Assembly (NCBI GenBank): GCA_944380095.1
Contig: CALWGP010000182.1
Coordinates: 1 to 38,395, forward strand
Length of the DNA: 38,395 nucleotides
Source of the DNA: an uncultured Lachnospiraceae bacterium
Lineage (GTDB): Bacteria; Bacillota; Clostridia; Lachnospirales; Lachnospiraceae
Direction: 5' to 3'
The notes beneath the pieces are model-generated. The model saw nothing but the letters and a program-made list of their open reading frames with translations. It ran no database searches and was not told the origin of the DNA. The position numbers and the translations under genes are program-made. This document shows, piece after piece, positions 25,988-33,893 of this stretch. Numbering within the stretch: the first letter of the stretch is position 1; every line of letters begins with the position of its first letter.

Positions 25988-27184
25988 TTATTTCCGATAA
26001 ATTTCCACCAGTTTCCGGCAATATTCTTCCGCAGTGTCAAAGTGGACCCGGCTGCATCCTTCCGTGTAATGCGCCAGCAGGGGTTCATCCTGCCAGAGCC
26101 GCCGCAGTTTTTCTTCCAGCTCCTTTTTGTCTCCGCCGCCAAACAGCTCCCCGGTTTCGCCCGGCCTCACCAGCTCCGGCGTTCCGCCCAAGTCCGATGC
26201 AAGAACCGGGGTGCCGTACATCTGGGACTCCATAACGGCAAAAGGGCAGTTTTCATACCATCTGGAAGGAAAGACAAAGAGACGGGCCGCGCTGATGGTC
26301 TTCACCAGTTCTTCTCCCGTCAAAAATCCCCTGTTTTCCACATTTTCTGCTTGATTCACCTGTTTCTCCATAGGCCCCCCTCCTGCAAATACAAAAGGGA
26401 TATCCGGCAAAGCACGGCATACGTCCAGCAGCAGGTCCGTTCCCTTTTCCTCGCAGTAACGGCCAAAATAAAGGACATAATCCTCCTTTTTTCCCGTCTT
26501 TCCCGCTTTTGCATCCACAAAGTTATGCATCACAACCGTTTTGCCCTTCAGGTCCGGATGAAGCGCCAGCTTCTGTTCCATAAAGCGGCTGGGACAAATC
26601 ACTGCGTCAAACATGCGATAAGCATGCAGTTTCCGGTAAAGCCACCCCTCCCAAGCCCCTAAAAGGCTTTTGGCTTTTGAGCTGTGGATACATCCGTATT
26701 TTATACAGTTTCGGACATCGCCCCGCAGGCAGTCGCCGCACAGTGTCCCGTCGGGACGCTGCATCAGGTGATTGGGACAGACCAGCTGATAGTCATGAGC
26801 AGTAAACACGATTCTGATCCTGCTGCCGCTCTTTTTTTCGAATCTGCGAATGGCGTACAGGATAGACGGCGTAAGCTGAAAGTTAAAATTATTCACATGC
26901 ACCACATCCGGCCTGAAATCTTCCAGCACTTTCCGGATCTTTCTCGCTGCTTCCGCAGAGTAAATAATCCGGAAAGGATACAGAAACCGCGACAGACCGC
27001 CGCCGTGGAAATCCATATCGCAAGTATAGCTTTCCACCCGGTTTCCCACAATCCGTCCGGCATGTTCCATTCCGAAATATTCCACTTCATGCCCCATCTG
27101 TCTGAGCATCTTCCCGATTTCAAAAATATAGGTTTCCGAACCTCCATTGGGGTGCAAAAACTTATTCACCATCAATATGCGCAT
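25988..27184 (-). CDS. Family 4 glycosyltransferase with cysteine-rich insert
   Basis: A 398-residue GT-B glycosyltransferase. It begins MRILMVNKFLHPNGGSETYI, with the GGSE loop at 14-17. The C-terminal domain shows YFGRYCEEKGTDLLLD (239-254), FAGGGPME (266-273) and ENCPFAVMESQMYG (311-324) with the E-x7-E pair E311/E319. An insert between HDYQLVCPN and the second domain holds C136, C149, C152, C160 and C165, possibly a metal or disulfide site; such inserts are known in a subset of family 4 enzymes. GGAGGG precedes the ATG. Donor and acceptor are unknown. Confidence 0.9.
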   Translation of the reverse strand: MRILMVNKFLHPNGGSETYIFEIGKMLRQMGHEVEYFGMEHAGRIVGNRVESYTCDMDFHGGGLSRFLYPFRIIYSAEAARKIRKVLEDFRPDVVHVNNFNFQLTPSILYAIRRFEKKSGSRIRIVFTAHDYQLVCPNHLMQRPDGTLCGDCLRGDVRNCIKYGCIHSSKAKSLLGAWEGWLYRKLHAYRMFDAVICPSRFMEQKLALHPDLKGKTVVMHNFVDAKAGKTGKKEDYVLYFGRYCEEKGTDLLLDVCRALPDIPFVFAGGGPMEKQVNQAENVENRGFLTGEELVKTISAARLFVFPSRWYENCPFAVMESQMYGTPVLASDLGGTPELVRPGETGELFGGGDKKELEEKLRRLWQDEPLLAHYTEGCSRVHFDTAEEYCRKLVEIYRK

Positions 27185-27199
27185 CCGTTTACCCTCCGG

Positions 27200-28801
27200 T
27201 TAAAAGCTTCCCTTTTTCTGCTGTCTGCCGGGAACCAGCAACACTGCCGCCATGTACAGAAACGCTGCCGCTTCCATTCCCAGCGCGCCATAGCCGACGA
27301 TATTGCGAACCCACTCCATGGTCACGATATTGCCTGAAAAGCAGTACATGCCCACATCAGGCCCTTCATAACCGATCACCAGACTGTTGAAGTCCTCCGG
27401 GACCTCTTCCAGATCCAGAAAAATTTCCTCTTCTTCCTTTCGATACTCGGTCAGCCCCCGGTTAAAATACACGCTGTCCGGAAGCTGTACCGTAACTCCA
27501 CGGATCACAGCGGCCGCAAGTCCTGCGCCCAAAAAGATTCCCACGAAAAGAGTCCGGAAACGCCGAAACCGTTTCTCTTTCCTTTTCCAGGAAGCGACCG
27601 GGTCCGGCAAGGACAGGGATTCCGTTCCCAGCGGCAAAACTGCAAATTCCCGGTTCCACCAAACGTTTTCTTTTCCCTTGCCGGGACACAGCAATTCGAA
27701 CAGCAAAGCTCCCAGAAGGAAAAAGGAAAGATTTTTGTAGGACAGATTGAACAGAAACTGTTCCGTAACCGCTGCCACCACAATGCCGATCATCAAAGCC
27801 AGTTCCTTCTTTTTTTCTTCCCCGATCAATTTGTGGATCAGAATCGCATATCCGCCCACAAACAGCACAAATGCTATCATCCCGTAAAACATCAGCAAAT
27901 AGGCAAACGAGCTGTCCAGCGTCAGATGCGCCGTAGTATTGGTAAAATAAGCCGGCGTTCCAAACAGAGAAACCGGAAAAGTGGTGAAATAATTTTTTAC
28001 CAGGTCAAACCGGGTGGATAACAGCCTGTTGAAAAAATCGTACGCCCGGCCGGTGAATACGAACGGTCCTGCCAGCGGAAAAAGCACGCAGGCCGGAAGA
28101 ATACACTGCAGCAGCACCTTTTCCCATCTGCCCAGGGATTTTCTCCAGTCCAGATACAGACTCAGCGCCAGATATCCGGTCATCAGCAATACGCCCGTAT
28201 AGCTGATGGAAAACAAAAAGACCGCAAGATTTCCAAGAAACAGCACGCCGCATGCCTTCCACAGCTTCTTTCCATGCCAATCGCAAACATATAGCAGCAG
28301 CGCCGCCAGAATAAAATAGGAAACATGGAGCACATTGGGATGCGTATAGCCTAACGACCAGCGGATAATCGGCCCTAAGCCCAGTTTCTGGTGGACTACC
28401 ACCACTCCGTCCCGGATATGGAGGATGCCCAGCGTCGCGGACAGGGCAAAGGTAATACTCCAGATTCCGAGGCAGACTGAAAACAGACGGCGAAGGGAAA
28501 TTTTTTTCATTCCGATGATCACCAACATGGCGGCAAACGCCGCATTTTCTCCGGAGCTTCTCCAGATCATCAAGCCCAGTCCCGCCAGCAAAGCCATGAC
28601 CAGCCATTCTTTGAAATTATGACGCGTCACGCACAGTTTTCCTGCCAGACAGACCAGGGAAACCGCCGCGCACAGCGTAAACAATTTTTGCCCTTCGTCC
28701 AGCCCCACTCCCTTTGCCGCGAACATGACGCCAAACGAAACGAAGTAAAAAAGTTCCGCCCATCCTACGTCCAGCATTGGTCTGCTTTCTGCCTTTTTCA
28801 T
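27200..28801 (-). CDS. Wzy/WaaL-like polysaccharide polymerase or ligase with extra C-terminal domain
   Basis: A 533-residue polytopic protein. Residues 15-375 carry about 11 hydrophobic helices with a long outer loop between 245 and 300, ending in LDSSFAYLLMFYG (295-307), as in Wzy and O-antigen ligase proteins; YTHPNVLH (152-159) is also common in that group. Unusually, a further soluble stretch (375-416), one helix (417-436), an outside loop of about 65 acidic residues (437-500) and a final helix (503-523) are appended. The start overlaps the stop of the upstream gene by one turn of ATGA. It should polymerise repeat units or attach the finished glycan to its acceptor. Confidence 0.8.
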   Translation of the reverse strand: MKKAESRPMLDVGWAELFYFVSFGVMFAAKGVGLDEGQKLFTLCAAVSLVCLAGKLCVTRHNFKEWLVMALLAGLGLMIWRSSGENAAFAAMLVIIGMKKISLRRLFSVCLGIWSITFALSATLGILHIRDGVVVVHQKLGLGPIIRWSLGYTHPNVLHVSYFILAALLLYVCDWHGKKLWKACGVLFLGNLAVFLFSISYTGVLLMTGYLALSLYLDWRKSLGRWEKVLLQCILPACVLFPLAGPFVFTGRAYDFFNRLLSTRFDLVKNYFTTFPVSLFGTPAYFTNTTAHLTLDSSFAYLLMFYGMIAFVLFVGGYAILIHKLIGEEKKKELALMIGIVVAAVTEQFLFNLSYKNLSFFLLGALLFELLCPGKGKENVWWNREFAVLPLGTESLSLPDPVASWKRKEKRFRRFRTLFVGIFLGAGLAAAVIRGVTVQLPDSVYFNRGLTEYRKEEEEIFLDLEEVPEDFNSLVIGYEGPDVGMYCFSGNIVTMEWVRNIVGYGALGMEAAAFLYMAAVLLVPGRQQKKGSF

Positions 28802-30744
28802 TTTCCCGTTTTTCTTCCCTTCTTCTTCGGTTTCCGATAAACCTGCAGCGTTTTTTGGACGACTTCATCCCAATTGTATCTGCTGCAAATATAATCCGCA
28901 CTTTCCTCTTTCAGCCGCTTTACGGTTTCCGGATGGTCCCTCAGCCGTTCCAGCTGCCGGCGCAAATCTTCCACATTTCCTTTTCGGAAGGATACCGCAT
29001 GATCTTCCACTACTTCCAGGTTTTCCCGTATATCGCTAACCAAACAGCAGTTCCCGTAACTCATGGCTTCCAGCAAGCTCACCGCCATCCCTTCCACATC
29101 GCTGGGGAGAACAAAAATCCAGGCATTGGAACACAGTTCTTCCAGTACCCGTCCCTGTACGAAATCCGTCATGATAATCCGCTTATCCTTCGACGCCATA
29201 CTGCGGATCTGGTCCATATACTCTCTGGAATGACTGATTCCGCCTGCGATTACGAGCTTTTTATCCGTTTCTACTTTACCGAATGCCTCGATGAGATAAT
29301 GCAGCCCCTTTTCCGGTACAATCCGTGCCAGAAACAGGAGATAACCGTCCTTTTCCAACCCGTATTTTTCCGTAATTTCCCTTGCCTCCACCTGCTTGGG
29401 ACGGTTCACCCCATTGGGAATAAACAGCGTTTCCCGCCCGTACGTTTCCCGGAAATAATCCTGCACATTTTTGGATAACACAATTACATCATCCGCATAC
29501 TTAGCCGCCATCTTCTCCCCGAACTTTAAGACGGCTGCCGCAAAGCCTCCCCATTTGGATCGCTGCCAGTCCAGCCCGTGAATCGTGGCCACCACATGGT
29601 AACCGAACAGCTTTGGCAGCCAGAGCATCGTACAGGGGCCTTCCGCATGATAATGTACCACATCGTATCCGCCGAATAAAAGCCGGACAGACGCCAGCAC
29701 GGAATAGACCATCGCATTTAAGCTGCTGCTTTTAAACGTGGGGATCGTAATCAGACGGATTCCCTCATAAATTTTTCCCCGGCTTTCATCAAACTCTTTC
29801 CCGGAAACATGATAACCGGAACGATTGTAGGCATCCACCCGATGGCCCAGCTTCACATAGCGGGTGGAAAGCTCGTCCACTACCACTTCCACCCCGCCTT
29901 CCCGGGAAGGAATCCTCTTCTGACCCACCATGGCAATTTTCAGCGAGTCTTTGTTTCCCCGTTTCCTTTTTCTTCTCCATTCCCGGAAAAGATACCACAG
30001 GAAGGAAAAATTCGTGTCCAGATATCTGCCGATCAGACGCCCCGGGTCCTGGAAAATCCGATAGAGCCATTCCAGGCACATCTCCTGCATCCATTTCGGC
30101 GCCCTTTTAATCGTCCCGGCATGGAAGTCGAATCCGGCGCCCACGCCCAGCATAACGCCGCACACCCTTCCCTCATGAGCAGCCATCCAGTTCTCCTGTT
30201 TCGGGGCGCCCAGCCCCACCCAAATAAAGTCCGGCCTTGCTTCATTGATCCGCCGGATTACCTCTTCATCCTCTTGCTGATTCAGAGGACGAAACGGAGG
30301 CGCATACATTCCTGTAATTTTCAGTTTGGGGAAACGTTTCTGCAGCTTTTGTTTCAGCGTCTGCAAGGTTTCCGGCGTACTTCCATAAAAATAGTGCGAA
30401 TACCCTCTTTCTTCTGACAGGGCAAAAAGCTCCGGCATCAGATCCGGTCCGGGAACCCGCCCGGCGGTCCGATATCCCCTGCATCTTTGCACAATGGAAA
30501 GGGGCTTTCCGTCCGGCAGATTCAGGGCGCTGCCGTTCTGAACCGCCCGATAGGCTTCGTCCCGATAGGCCGTTACCGTGGTGTGCACGTTGGAAACACA
30601 AATATACCTGCCGCGCAGCATGTCCAGATGCGTCGTCAGGTATGTCACTGTTTCCTCCATTGTCAGAATATTGATCTTTGTTTTTAAAATTTCGGTATGG
30701 GGTAATGGATTCATGAACATCTTTTTTGTCAATTTCCTACTCAT
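28798..30744 (-). CDS. Fused TagA/WecB (GT26) - GT4 bifunctional glycosyltransferase
   Basis: A single frame of 648 residues holds two glycosyltransferases. Residues 18-258 are a WecG/TagA/CpsF (GT26) domain with CVSNVHTTVTAYRDE, ALNLPDGKPLSIVQR (candidate catalytic D78), FYGSTPETLQTL and WVGLGAPKQENW. A basic linker (REWRRKRKRGNKDS) leads to a GT4 domain from 268, with PSREGGVEVVVDELS, LFLARIVPEKGLHYLIEAF and EGMAVSLLEAMSYG (E-x7-E). TagA-type enzymes add ManNAc as the second sugar of a lipid-linked chain, so the protein could add sugars two and three in one step. The start is uncertain: ATG 30744 is coupled to the upstream stop (8-nt overlap) but lacks a good ribosome site; 30720 and 30714 are alternatives. 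Confidence 0.88.
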   Translation of the reverse strand: MSRKLTKKMFMNPLPHTEILKTKINILTMEETVTYLTTHLDMLRGRYICVSNVHTTVTAYRDEAYRAVQNGSALNLPDGKPLSIVQRCRGYRTAGRVPGPDLMPELFALSEERGYSHYFYGSTPETLQTLKQKLQKRFPKLKITGMYAPPFRPLNQQEDEEVIRRINEARPDFIWVGLGAPKQENWMAAHEGRVCGVMLGVGAGFDFHAGTIKRAPKWMQEMCLEWLYRIFQDPGRLIGRYLDTNFSFLWYLFREWRRKRKRGNKDSLKIAMVGQKRIPSREGGVEVVVDELSTRYVKLGHRVDAYNRSGYHVSGKEFDESRGKIYEGIRLITIPTFKSSSLNAMVYSVLASVRLLFGGYDVVHYHAEGPCTMLWLPKLFGYHVVATIHGLDWQRSKWGGFAAAVLKFGEKMAAKYADDVIVLSKNVQDYFRETYGRETLFIPNGVNRPKQVEAREITEKYGLEKDGYLLFLARIVPEKGLHYLIEAFGKVETDKKLVIAGGISHSREYMDQIRSMASKDKRIIMTDFVQGRVLEELCSNAWIFVLPSDVEGMAVSLLEAMSYGNCCLVSDIRENLEVVEDHAVSFRKGNVEDLRRQLERLRDHPETVKRLKEESADYICSRYNWDEVVQKTLQVYRKPKKKGRKTGK

Positions 30745-31252
30745 AATAATGATACGTAACTGCCATATTGTACTCTGATAATTCTCCGGAAACATACATA
30801 TTCCCTGTTTCCGCCAGATTCTTTTTGATTTCTGATATCATAACCTGAGGGCCGTCTGCGGTCTCTCCGCTATAAGACAGATATATTTTATACATATTTC
30901 CAGGAATTACCTTTTTCCCTATCTTATAAGTGAAAAATTCACCCGTTGGAATTTCGGAAGCGGCGTATTCCTTCTCAAATATCGTTTTTTCCGCATTATC
31001 CGCTATTCGAAGCAAAATACTTCCTTCGGTTTCCGGATATACATTTGCAATAAAAAGTTCCACCGCTCCCAGCCGCTTATATGTCGGAACAAATTCCTGT
31101 ACAATTGGCTCTTCCTGCAGCGCCTCAAAACGATAGTATTTTGTAATCAGGTATTCATGCTCTGCAGTCGTTTTGTTCAGTCCAAAAAAAATCCATGTCA
31201 CCGCTATAATGAGCGGAAATGCAACGGCAAAAAACTGAAGTCCCTTTTTCAC
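30737..31252 (-). CDS. Small membrane-anchored extracytoplasmic protein, GTG start
   Basis: A 171-residue protein I do not recognise. One N-terminal hydrophobic helix (6-23) anchors a soluble outside domain of about 145 residues whose alternating pattern (for example SILLRIADNAEK, FFTYKIGKKVIPG, MYKIYLSYSGE) suggests a beta-sandwich like those attached to surface-sugar enzymes. It starts with GTG at 31252, overlaps the previous stop by 4 nt and has GGGAGG 9 nt ahead. Placed between a GT-C-like gene and the GT26-GT4 fusion, it may be an accessory subunit of the membrane transferase, comparable to the soluble domains fused to other transferases in this window. This is inference only. Confidence 0.65.
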   Translation of the reverse strand: MKKGLQFFAVAFPLIIAVTWIFFGLNKTTAEHEYLITKYYRFEALQEEPIVQEFVPTYKRLGAVELFIANVYPETEGSILLRIADNAEKTIFEKEYAASEIPTGEFFTYKIGKKVIPGNMYKIYLSYSGETADGPQVMISEIKKNLAETGNMYVSGELSEYNMAVTYHYYE

Positions 31253-33132
31253 TCTATATTTCCTCCCGCTGAAATCAAGTCACAAACATAGAAAGTAACT
31301 CGCCCTCCCAGTAAAAGATCCACATATCCTTTATATCGTATTTCATAATATTGCTTTAAATATTCTTCCGCAACATCTTCCACAATCCTAAACTGCGGGG
31401 TTAAAATAAAGACTGCTTCTGCACTTGGGACAAAAGCCCCGCTATCGAGATGGACTCTTTCCGTTCCGCGGAGAACAACATGGTTTTTGTCCGGATACCA
31501 TGCCAGTTTCTCCTCATCCAGATCCCAGTATACCCCTCTTTCCCATAAACCGTAATCCCCTACCGTATCCCATACTACGATATCCATTCCCTCGTGATAA
31601 TTAACATCTCTCAAAACATGAGTGTAAGCTTTATCCAAATAATTAAATTGATGATTATAAACGCAAAAGTCCGCTTGTGCAGTAACACCTCTCCCCAACC
31701 GTTCAGAAATAATTTTCCCATTTCCTGTATTGCTGGTTTCAAAAGCCAGCATGGAAACCGGATCGATTGTGATATACGCTTGTATCAGCAAAATAGTCCC
31801 TAATACAGCTGTCACAAATTGAACTATTTTTTCTTTTCGAACGCAAATTGGAAACAAAGTTACCAAAATCAAAACCAGTATAAAATGAGCCAGAACATGG
31901 TATCTCGGTAGGCCGTATGTGACATAAGAACAATAAAATAAAATCAGTGCCGCCTCAGTTACAAATAGCGAAACAACTAATTCAGGACTAGTGCATAAAA
32001 CAAAAAATCCTTTCTTCTTCCAGCTTTTTATCAGGATATAAAAAACAGCCAGCAAAATCCCTGCCCAAATCAACCAGCTGAAATTCAGTATGAAAAACTG
32101 TTTCCATCTGAAAAGAATATACTCGGGCTGAAAGCTGATCGTAGAGAATCCGCTTATATTGTCATTTTCAATTGTCCAGATACGTTTTCCGCTCGCCACA
32201 AAATATATCAGGTAAGCCAGAAAGCAAAAGCAGGCGATCACACCAATTCTTCCAATTGGGCTCCTCATAAAACTTCGAAAACGCGCTCCCCCATTCCTGC
32301 CTTCACGTCCGAATAAAATTTTCCCCAGCAAGAGCCCGACTCCAAATCCTCCCAAAATAACAATTCCTATTTCTTTTGTTAAAGCCAGTAATATGCTGCA
32401 GAAAACAAACAGTATATTTCTTTTATAAAGAACGCAGTACAAAACAAATACAAAGAAATATACCGTGCCTGCATCCGGTTGAAAATAGGAAAAGGTTCCC
32501 AGGGTTAACGGGGTGGACAAAACAGTACAGGTTGCGATGCAGTGATAAATCCATGAACATGACGGTATAAGCTTGCTTATAACTTTATATAGGCAAAACG
32601 TCATCAGTAAATTAAGTATCAGTTGGGTAATCAGGGCTCCTACATACCCCCCGTAATTCAGGAACTCGCCAATCGCCGCAAAAATTGCAAATCCCTGCGT
32701 GGGGTGGTTAGCCAGTGCAAAACCATCCCAAAAGCTTCCTAATGTAAAATCAAAATTTTTACATCCCGTCATCAATTCTCTGTAATAAACCAGAGAATCC
32801 CATTTTGGCGTATCCGTCAGCTGAACAACCCTGCTAAAAAAACAAAAAAGTAACGCTCCCAATAAGCCTCTTGTCTTTTCCCACAAAAGCCTTCTTTCCC
32901 TATAGAAATATACAAGTTTGTCTCGAAATGAAATAATCAGGCAGATCCATCCTGCCGCGATCAAAAAATCGCTTATTCCAGTCAAAATAAAGATTCCCAG
33001 ATAATGGATTGCATCTCTTCTTTTATCAATGCACGCAGCTGTCATAAAAAGGCAAAGTACTGTCAAAATCAGTAAAATCTCTGCTGCCGTAGCTTGAATT
33101 CTATTTTTATCTAATTTCCCCACACTTTCCAC
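31249..33132 (-). CDS. GT-C/GT39-like membrane glycosyltransferase candidate, GTG start
   Basis: A 627-residue polytopic protein with about 12 hydrophobic helices. The first large outer loop has TDTPKWDSLVYYRELMTG (D112 as candidate acid) and, some 25 residues on, ALANHPTQGFAIFAAIGEF, the spacing seen in PMT-like GT-C enzymes. The last 150 residues are a soluble outside domain. The frame is open to 33201, but the first 23 codons lie inside the cytidylyltransferase gene. I prefer GTG at 33132, which has AAGGAGG 10 nt ahead and gives a 22-nt overlap; GTG 33123 is the alternative. The gene is richer in A+T than both sugar-nucleotide genes upstream. Confidence 0.75.
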   Translation of the reverse strand: MESVGKLDKNRIQATAAEILLILTVLCLFMTAACIDKRRDAIHYLGIFILTGISDFLIAAGWICLIISFRDKLVYFYRERRLLWEKTRGLLGALLFCFFSRVVQLTDTPKWDSLVYYRELMTGCKNFDFTLGSFWDGFALANHPTQGFAIFAAIGEFLNYGGYVGALITQLILNLLMTFCLYKVISKLIPSCSWIYHCIATCTVLSTPLTLGTFSYFQPDAGTVYFFVFVLYCVLYKRNILFVFCSILLALTKEIGIVILGGFGVGLLLGKILFGREGRNGGARFRSFMRSPIGRIGVIACFCFLAYLIYFVASGKRIWTIENDNISGFSTISFQPEYILFRWKQFFILNFSWLIWAGILLAVFYILIKSWKKKGFFVLCTSPELVVSLFVTEAALILFYCSYVTYGLPRYHVLAHFILVLILVTLFPICVRKEKIVQFVTAVLGTILLIQAYITIDPVSMLAFETSNTGNGKIISERLGRGVTAQADFCVYNHQFNYLDKAYTHVLRDVNYHEGMDIVVWDTVGDYGLWERGVYWDLDEEKLAWYPDKNHVVLRGTERVHLDSGAFVPSAEAVFILTPQFRIVEDVAEEYLKQYYEIRYKGYVDLLLGGRVTFYVCDLISAGGNIE

Positions 33133-33890
33133 GGAGCACGTTCCTCCTTCCACAGACTTTCCAGAAAATCCCTGTCCCGCATAGTATCCATAGGAGACCA
33201 AAAACCGCTGTGCCGGTATGCTGTTAGTTCCCCATCCCTGACCAGACGCTCGAAAGGGCCTTCTTCCAGCATTTCATTTCCGTCCCCGAGATATCGAAAG
33301 ATTTCCCTGTTTAAAACCATAAATCCGGCGTTTACCCAGGACTGATCTTTCCGGGCCTTTTCCTTGAATCGCTCGATACGCCCGTCTGTCCCTATTTTGA
33401 GCGCGCCGAAGCGCCCTGACGGCTGTGTGGCGGTAAGGGTGGCGATCCTTCCCTGCTTCCAGTGATAGTCCAGAAGCCGGGAAATATTCACATCAGCCAC
33501 GCCGTCTCCGTAAGTCAGCAGGAACGTATCCTCTGCGTCCAGATATTCCTCCACGCGTCGAAGACGGCCAGCCGTCAGTGTATGCAGGCCGGTATTAACC
33601 AACGTCACCTTCCATGGTTCCGTCTTTTCGCTTCGCACCTGTGTATGCTCGTTTTTCAGATGATACGTGCTCTCCGACTGGTACATATAATAACGGACAA
33701 AATAGTCTTTGATCATATGTCCTTTATATCCGCAGCAGATAATAAATTCATGGAATCCATAAAAAGAATATAATTTCATAATATGCCACAGGATAGGCCT
33801 TCCACCGATCTCAATCATCGGCTTGGGCCTGTATTGGGATTCTTCACTGATCCGGCTTCCCATTCCCCCTGCCAAAATTACTACTTTCAT
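33111..33890 (-). CDS. rfbF: Glucose-1-phosphate cytidylyltransferase (RfbF-like)
   Basis: A 259-residue nucleotidyltransferase that should make CDP-glucose from CTP and glucose 1-phosphate. The catalytic loop LAGGMGSRISEES (6-18) contains the conserved arginine R13, PKPM is at 22-25 (K23), TYGDGVAD at 126-133, SGRFGALKI at 158-166, WVNAGFMVLN at 185-194 and FWSPMDTMRD at 230-239. Length and motifs match RfbF well. It follows its divergent tandem paralogue by 3 nt. The usual partner, CDP-glucose 4,6-dehydratase (RfbG), is not in the window, so the fate of CDP-glucose is open. A related CTP-dependent specificity such as CDP-ribitol-type is less likely from the motifs. Confidence 0.85.
   Translation of the reverse strand: MKVVILAGGMGSRISEESQYRPKPMIEIGGRPILWHIMKLYSFYGFHEFIICCGYKGHMIKDYFVRYYMYQSESTYHLKNEHTQVRSEKTEPWKVTLVNTGLHTLTAGRLRRVEEYLDAEDTFLLTYGDGVADVNISRLLDYHWKQGRIATLTATQPSGRFGALKIGTDGRIERFKEKARKDQSWVNAGFMVLNREIFRYLGDGNEMLEEGPFERLVRDGELTAYRHSGFWSPMDTMRDRDFLESLWKEERAPWKVWGN
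33143..33149 (-). promoter_or_regulatory. Ribosome binding site deciding the GTG start at 33132
   Basis: AAGGAGG on the minus strand, 10 nt before GTG 33132-33130, inside the end of the cytidylyltransferase gene. It is the best match near the junction and argues against the longer frame to 33201. Confidence 0.55.
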
Positions 33891-33893
33891 CGA

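Noticed and set aside
30719..30736. Perfect TTGACA near the start of the GT26-GT4 fusion as a -35 element
   Set aside because: No acceptable -10 hexamer occurs at 15-19 nt spacing, so it is probably chance.
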